A DNA stretch of 9,868 bases from Ruthenibacterium sp. (GTDB lineage: Bacteria > Bacillota > Clostridia > Oscillospirales > Ruminococcaceae). Location of the stretch: positions 1-9,868 of the forward strand of contig JAHHSK010000069.1 in the NCBI GenBank assembly GCA_020025255.1, written 5' to 3'. The stretch's first letter is position 1. Each line of letters begins with the position of its first letter. The notes under the pieces are model-generated. The model was not told the DNA's origin and made no database searches. It saw only the letters and a program-made list of their open reading frames with translations. The translations under genes were made by a program, and so were the position numbers. Below are positions 6,874-9,868 of this stretch, in pieces.

Positions 6874-7079
6874 GCCTGCACCCCGCTTGTGCGTTTTCTG
6901 CCCTTGGTGCACGCGCTTTCTTTTGCGGCAGTATCTGCGGATTTCCCCTTTTCTGTTTCGGGTTCGGCTTCTGTTTCGGGTTCGGCTTTGCCGGCTTCCT
7001 GCCAATTTTCCCCGCTGATGTGCACATCATCGCCCACCTGCACACATGCCCCTGTTTTGGTATTGGTATATTCCCGCAT
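6870..7079 (-). CDS. Small phage head-region protein with an acidic repeat, function unknown
   Basis: The protein is 69 residues. The N-terminal 25 or so (MREYTNTKTGACVQVGDDVH, then ISGENW) resemble a small family I associate with Firmicutes phages, usually encoded just after the capsid gene. This is followed by an acidic linker of KAEPETEAEPETE at about residues 33-45 and a basic tail rich in Lys and Arg. The linker is encoded by a perfect 18-bp duplication. The gene has the best ribosome binding site in the window and shares its stop with the connector start through an ATGA overlap (6870-6873). A head decoration or head-tail accessory role is possible from position alone. No function is assigned. 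Confidence 0.75.
   Translation of the reverse strand: MREYTNTKTGACVQVGDDVHISGENWQEAGKAEPETEAEPETEKGKSADTAAKESACTKGRKRTSGVQA
6951..6988 (-). repeat. Perfect 18-bp tandem duplication in the acidic linker
   Basis: The 18-base unit at 6953-6970 is repeated exactly at 6971-6988, and the two bases before it also match. It encodes two copies of an AEPETE-type hexapeptide. Perfect identity, including third codon positions, points to a recent duplication. Confidence 0.9.
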
Positions 7080-7086
7080 TGTGCAT

Positions 7087-7092
7087 CCTCCT
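7087..7092 (-). promoter_or_regulatory. Strong ribosome binding site for the 69-residue gene
   Basis: A perfect AGGAGG directly follows the capsid stop TAA and lies 7 bases before the ATG at 7079. It fixes that start over the in-frame ATG at 7118, which lies inside the capsid gene. Its strength suggests high output of the small protein. Confidence 0.85.
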
Positions 7093-7998
7093 TTACGCCG
7101 ATGTTTTGATGAATGCAAATGCCGCCGGGTTCAGGATGCCCCACCCGATATAGGCTTCGGCGCGCAGATACACCTGATTGTGCCCTTTCAGATCGCCCAG
7201 GGTCGGATCATTGTCCGGATTGCCGTAGGGGATGACTTCCAGCGGGATCTGCTTTGCATAGCCCCATTTAAAGGCGTTTTCAAAATCGCCGCAAAGGGCC
7301 ACGTCTTTGATGCCGGACGGCGCCATTCCGTTCGATGTTTCAACCCGCAGCCCGTTGAGCGTACCGGGATTGTTGCCCCACGCAAGTTCGGGATACAGCT
7401 TGCTGCCGTCGCCGTTTTTCAGCTTTGCCAGCGCGGATTTGAATTTCGGTGAAAAGATCGCGCCGTTCACTTCATTTTCCGCACCGGTCACAAGGTCGAT
7501 TGCCGCTTGCATATTTTCATCCGGTGCGGTGATTTCCGCGCCGCTGATCGTAATTGCCTGCGTCACCTTGCTGTCGAAATGATTGCTGCCGATCACATCC
7601 GATGCCGCCGCCTTGCGCGGGTTCCAGCCGTGCAGTGCCATAAGATCCAGCCCCTTTGCCACCTTGCGCGCAAAGCCTTCCGAAAACGCTTTCAGCACTT
7701 CGATTTTTCTTTCTTCGGATGCCGTCATAAATTCTTCCGAAACGCGCGCGCCGTATTCCACTTTAATGGGGACGACCGTAACCGGCTCGACTGTCATGCC
7801 GCCTTTGGATTTTGCGCCGCTTTCTGCAACAACGTCGATTTCCTTATCCAGCTGGAAGGTAAATTCCTTCTGGCCGTTGAACGGGATCGGCCGTGCTGCG
7901 CACAGATTGGCAAGGGCGGAATGCCCCTTTGTTTTCTGGATCAGCTCCGGGATCAGTTCTTCGGGGAAAAGTGTGCCTTTATTCAATACATCTGCCAT
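7093..7998 (-). CDS. Phage major capsid protein
   Basis: This 301-residue protein builds the icosahedral shell. The N-terminal segment LFPEELIPELIQKTKGHSAL, the FTFQLDKEIDVVAESGAKSK region and the closing YLRAEAYIGWGILNPAAFAF are typical of HK97-fold capsid proteins of Firmicutes siphoviruses. The start at 7998 follows AAGGAG 11 bases upstream, embedded in the end of the scaffold gene. There is no long N-terminal delta domain and no protease gene beside it, which fits a phage using a separate scaffold. It is followed 13 bases later by the 69-residue gene. The assignment rests on recognised sequence style plus position, not on a database search. Confidence 0.93.
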   Translation of the reverse strand: MADVLNKGTLFPEELIPELIQKTKGHSALANLCAARPIPFNGQKEFTFQLDKEIDVVAESGAKSKGGMTVEPVTVVPIKVEYGARVSEEFMTASEERKIEVLKAFSEGFARKVAKGLDLMALHGWNPRKAAASDVIGSNHFDSKVTQAITISGAEITAPDENMQAAIDLVTGAENEVNGAIFSPKFKSALAKLKNGDGSKLYPELAWGNNPGTLNGLRVETSNGMAPSGIKDVALCGDFENAFKWGYAKQIPLEVIPYGNPDNDPTLGDLKGHNQVYLRAEAYIGWGILNPAAFAFIKTSA

Positions 7999-8004
7999 AA
8001 TAAA

Positions 8005-8472
8005 TCATTCTCCTTTTGTAAGGGCTGCCGCCATATTTTTATAGGCAGCATCTTTGCCGCCAATGCCCTGCGGTTCCGTGGAACCCAGCGGCGCGCCCGG
8101 TGTGGTTTTTTGTGCAAGGAAGCCTGCCAGCGTCTGCGCATCCCGGCGGATACTGTCTTCATCATCGCCGGAAAGACGCTCGACCAGTTCGAACGGGATG
8201 CCTTCTTCGTGGGCGATGCGCGTTTTTACAAAGGCGGTCTCGTACCCCTTGATTTTCGCATCCAGCTTTGCCTTTTCTTCCGGGGACAGATATTCTTTGT
8301 ACTTTTCATTCACATCCTGCGGCGAAAGAAAGCCCGCATACTGCTTTGCGGCATCCTGCGGCGAAAGAAAGCCCTCGTACTGCTTTGCAAGCGTGCTTCT
8401 TTCCCGTTTGAGCCGTTCGCTGATTGCGGCGTCAAATTCTTCCTGTGTTGTGATCGGTTTAAACTCTGCCAT
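8005..8472 (-). CDS. Capsid scaffold-like protein (DUF4355-type)
   Basis: This 155-residue protein sits directly before the major capsid gene and is charged and helical in character, as expected of an internal scaffold that guides shell assembly and then leaves. The N-terminus MAEFKPITTQEEFDAAISER, a central Lys/Glu-rich helix, the segment IAHEEGIPFELVERLSGDDE (about 86-105) and the linker GSTEPQG before a DAAYKNM-like tail match what I know of DUF4355-type phage scaffolds. Residues 32-70 are three tandem 13-residue units, each with a Y--(F/Y)LSP(Q/E) core (FLSPQD in the first two, YLSPEE in the third). The start at 8472 is supported by a GGGAGG ribosome binding site; the longer frame from 8598 is rejected. 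The gene ends 6 bases before the capsid ATG, and its last codons contain the capsid ribosome binding site. It could alternatively be labelled only hypothetical, but position and sequence make scaffold likely. Confidence 0.82.
   Translation of the reverse strand: MAEFKPITTQEEFDAAISERLKRERSTLAKQYEGFLSPQDAAKQYAGFLSPQDVNEKYKEYLSPEEKAKLDAKIKGYETAFVKTRIAHEEGIPFELVERLSGDDEDSIRRDAQTLAGFLAQKTTPGAPLGSTEPQGIGGKDAAYKNMAAALTKGE
8263..8379 (-). repeat. Tandem 39-bp repeat (three units) inside the scaffold gene
   Basis: The region encodes YEGFLSPQDAAKQ, YAGFLSPQDVNEK and YKEYLSPEEKAKL. At DNA level two copies at 8314-8352 and 8353-8391 differ at only 5 of 39 positions and share their first 22 bases exactly. 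The third unit, toward 8263, is degenerate. Being a multiple of three, the repeat can expand or contract without breaking the frame. Confidence 0.9.
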
Positions 8473-8483
8473 TTTTTGTTTTT

Positions 8484-8489
8484 CCTCCC
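8484..8489 (-). promoter_or_regulatory. Ribosome binding site that sets the scaffold start
   Basis: GGGAGG lies 11 bases before the ATG at 8472. It decides against the upstream in-frame ATG at 8598, which lies inside the terminase gene and would add a 42-residue basic leader unlike the rest of the protein. Confidence 0.75.
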
Positions 8490-8522
8490 AATTTCCCGTT
8501 GGTGTCGGTATTTTATTTACAG

Positions 8523-8539
8523 CCGGATGCAGCATCCGG
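8523..8539 (-). other. 17-bp palindrome directly after the terminase stop codon
   Basis: Perfect 8-base arms (CCGGATGC and GCATCCGG) flank a single central base, starting immediately after the terminase TGA. In RNA it could fold into a 7-bp stem with a three-base CUG loop. The following bases on the transcribed strand (CTGTAAATAAAATA) have no T-run, so it is not a standard intrinsic terminator. It sits in the only sizeable gap of the window (67 bases, 8473-8539), which otherwise holds only the scaffold gene's ribosome binding site. It could be an RNA processing or stability element, a partial attenuator between terminase and capsid genes, or chance. Confidence 0.5.
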
Positions 8540-9868
8540 TCAGTAACTGATTTTCGGCGGCCGGCGCGTTTTGCATTCTTTTCGCTGCCAGACCGCAAGG
8601 ATCATGCTTTCCATAATTTCAATTTTGATGCCCTCTTTAATTGCACGATACCCAAAGCCGCCGCCTGTGCCGATTGTGCGCTTATCACAGTTGGTTACAG
8701 CTTGCACTAAACTGGGCTGCCCCATGTGGCACAGCCGCTTTGCGTAAAGTTCCTGTTCAAACATTGCGTTTGCCACGATGATTTCCTTCACCGTCGGCAG
8801 GATCGGCTTTTTGATATGGGCGCGCTGCATGGCATCATACAAAAGCTGCTGCCCGTTTGCGCCGTCAATCACGATTGATTGCAGCTCCGCTTTGCGCAGA
8901 AAAGATAAAATCCAGCCGAAGCCGTCGCGCATCGGACGGCAATCAATGGTTTCCACAAAGATTCTGTCATCGCTTGTGCATACCGCGATCGAAAGCGCAG
9001 CACCTTCGCCGTCATGCCCGAATTTTATACCGGCACACAGCTTGCCGCGCAGTTTCGGCAGGGCGGTGCATTTCAGTTCATCCCATTCCGCGCGGCTGAT
9101 GACGGATTGCAGATTGTATTGCAGCCACAGCCCCAAACGCTGGATGTTGAAATCAATATCATCGCTTCCGATTTCATCCGCAATTTTCCGCTCCGTCAGC
9201 TTCGTGCCAAGGGACGGATTTGTTTCATACCATGCATCCCGATCCTGCGGATCGGTTTTGTGCGGCACGCTCCATTCTGCCCAGCCGGTATTTTTCTTGT
9301 CGCCGCGCAGCGCATCGTTGCGCAGGTGCAGAAACACCGTGCCGGAAGAAACCGGCGTCGGCGGTGTGCCGCAAAAAACAGTCTGCGGGTTATCACTGTC
9401 GGAAACCACATATTTCAGTGCGGTTTCTTCGGCATCCTGATATTCCTGTGCTTCGTCAATTACCAGCAAGTCGTAGCCTTCGCCCAAGCCGCCTTTGGAA
9501 GAACGGGTGCGGAATTCAATGCGCCCGCCGCCTGCGCTGTCCGGCAGGGTGATACTTTCGCGCCCGTTGGCTTTCAGCGCATCATAGCTGATGTGCGCTT
9601 TCTGCAGCCGTTCGCACAGACGTTCCCACGCGGCGTGGCTTGTGGTAGTTCGGTGCGCGGTGTGCATGATTTTTTCCCCGCGCTTAAGGCCGATCATTTC
9701 GCGCATGACAACTACTTCGTTTTTGCCGTTTCGGCGCGGCACGGCATACCCGAATTTTGTGTGCAGCCACAAGCCGTCATCATTGACGGCAAGCATATCG
9801 TATAAAAGCAGCTCCTGCCATGGATACGCCTTGCGGCCGCTGGAATTATAAAGCCGGACGGCATCATT
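8540..9868 (-). CDS. terL: Phage terminase large subunit (5' end cut by window edge)
   Basis: This is the ATPase and nuclease motor that packages DNA into the procapsid. The reading frame stays open to the right edge, adding 24 codons before the first ATG at 9796, so 442 residues are visible and the true start lies outside. Counting from the edge, a Walker A-like PRRNGKN lies at about residues 44-50, Walker B (LLVIDEAQE) at about 134-142, and a CGTPP coupling-type motif at about 166-170. The C-terminal half carries nuclease-like acidic positions: D286 in IKFGHDG, D335 in IVIDGANG, and E420 near the end. The ending in KISY fits a complete C-terminus. Walker A ends in Asn where Thr or Ser is classical, a form I recall from other phage terminases. 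The next gene is a scaffold, not the portal usually expected here. The family call is firm; which host phage group it belongs to is inference. Confidence 0.95.
   Translation of the reverse strand, partial: NDAVRLYNSSGRKAYPWQELLLYDMLAVNDDGLWLHTKFGYAVPRRNGKNEVVVMREMIGLKRGEKIMHTAHRTTTSHAAWERLCERLQKAHISYDALKANGRESITLPDSAGGGRIEFRTRSSKGGLGEGYDLLVIDEAQEYQDAEETALKYVVSDSDNPQTVFCGTPPTPVSSGTVFLHLRNDALRGDKKNTGWAEWSVPHKTDPQDRDAWYETNPSLGTKLTERKIADEIGSDDIDFNIQRLGLWLQYNLQSVISRAEWDELKCTALPKLRGKLCAGIKFGHDGEGAALSIAVCTSDDRIFVETIDCRPMRDGFGWILSFLRKAELQSIVIDGANGQQLLYDAMQRAHIKKPILPTVKEIIVANAMFEQELYAKRLCHMGQPSLVQAVTNCDKRTIGTGGGFGYRAIKEGIKIEIMESMILAVWQRKECKTRRPPKISY

Noticed and set aside
6874..7005. A 44-residue Arg-rich extension of the connector from the ATG at 7005
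   Set aside because: It is the shifted frame of the acidic repeat in the upstream gene. The ATGA-coupled start at 6873 gives the expected family N-terminus.
8523..8539. Palindrome as an intrinsic transcription terminator
   Set aside because: No T-run follows it on the transcribed strand, and a full stop here would cut off the capsid and tail genes, for which no other promoter is visible.
6229..8550. Long plus-strand open frames opposite the capsid, connector and scaffold genes (407 and 347 codons)
   Set aside because: They lie antisense to confident structural genes, are rich in Cys, His and Arg, and have no recognisable domain or operon context. They are by-products of codon use on the coding strand.
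8473..8598. A 42-residue N-terminal extension of the scaffold from the ATG at 8598
   Set aside because: It reads through the end of the terminase gene and the palindrome in another frame, is strongly basic, and the ATG at 8472 has a good ribosome binding site.
1..9868. Defence system, retroelement, CRISPR array, tRNA or insertion sequence hidden in the window
   Set aside because: Almost every base is taken up by phage head and tail genes. The only repeats are in-frame tandem repeats inside coding sequence, and no transposase, reverse transcriptase, tRNA-like fold or spaced repeat array was seen.
1..9868. The cluster as a headless phage tail bacteriocin (tailocin)
   Set aside because: Terminase, scaffold, capsid and connector genes are present and intact in frame, which a pure tail particle would not need.

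Overview
The window is a stretch of tailed-phage (siphovirus) structural genes, all on the minus strand and transcribed from the right edge toward the left. Recognition of the families is by eye, from protein sequence alone. The gene set, the strong AGGAGG-type ribosome binding sites and the short tightly coupled genes all resemble prophages of gut Clostridia (Oscillospiraceae-like Firmicutes). The host assignment is inference, and no bacterial flanking gene or attachment site is visible, so free phage, prophage and prophage remnant cannot be told apart.

In transcription order the head module is: large terminase (8540 to the right edge, N-terminus cut off), scaffold-like protein (8005-8472), major capsid protein (7093-7998), a 69-residue unknown protein with an acidic repeat (6870-7079), a Gp19/Gp15-type head-tail connector (6454-6873), a head-closure-type protein (6150-6491), an HK97-gp10-like protein (5918-6160) and a probable tail terminator (5539-5904). 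The tail module follows: major tail tube protein (4989-5546), tail assembly chaperone G (4729-4992) with an out-of-frame T partner (4475-4729), a short tape measure protein (2580-4475), distal tail protein Dit (1711-2583), a ReqiPepy6 Gp37-like hub protein (684-1721), a baseplate or fibre-type protein (40-687) and the first ten codons of another gene (1-30).

The terminase pumps DNA into a shell built from the capsid protein on the scaffold. Connector, closure and terminator proteins join head to tail. The tape measure, chaperone and tube protein set tail length. Dit, the Gp37-like protein and the fibre-type protein form the tip. Apart from one 67-base gap after the terminase, neighbouring genes overlap or are at most 13 bases apart, so this looks like one late operon with translational coupling. 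No promoter, convincing terminator, RNA gene, mobile element or defence gene was seen.

I did not find a new kind of system. The observations most worth checking are two in-frame -1 slippery heptamers at the G/T junction, the absence of portal and minor head genes between terminase and scaffold, a strict 22-residue repeat in the tape measure, and a 39-bp tandem repeat in the scaffold gene.
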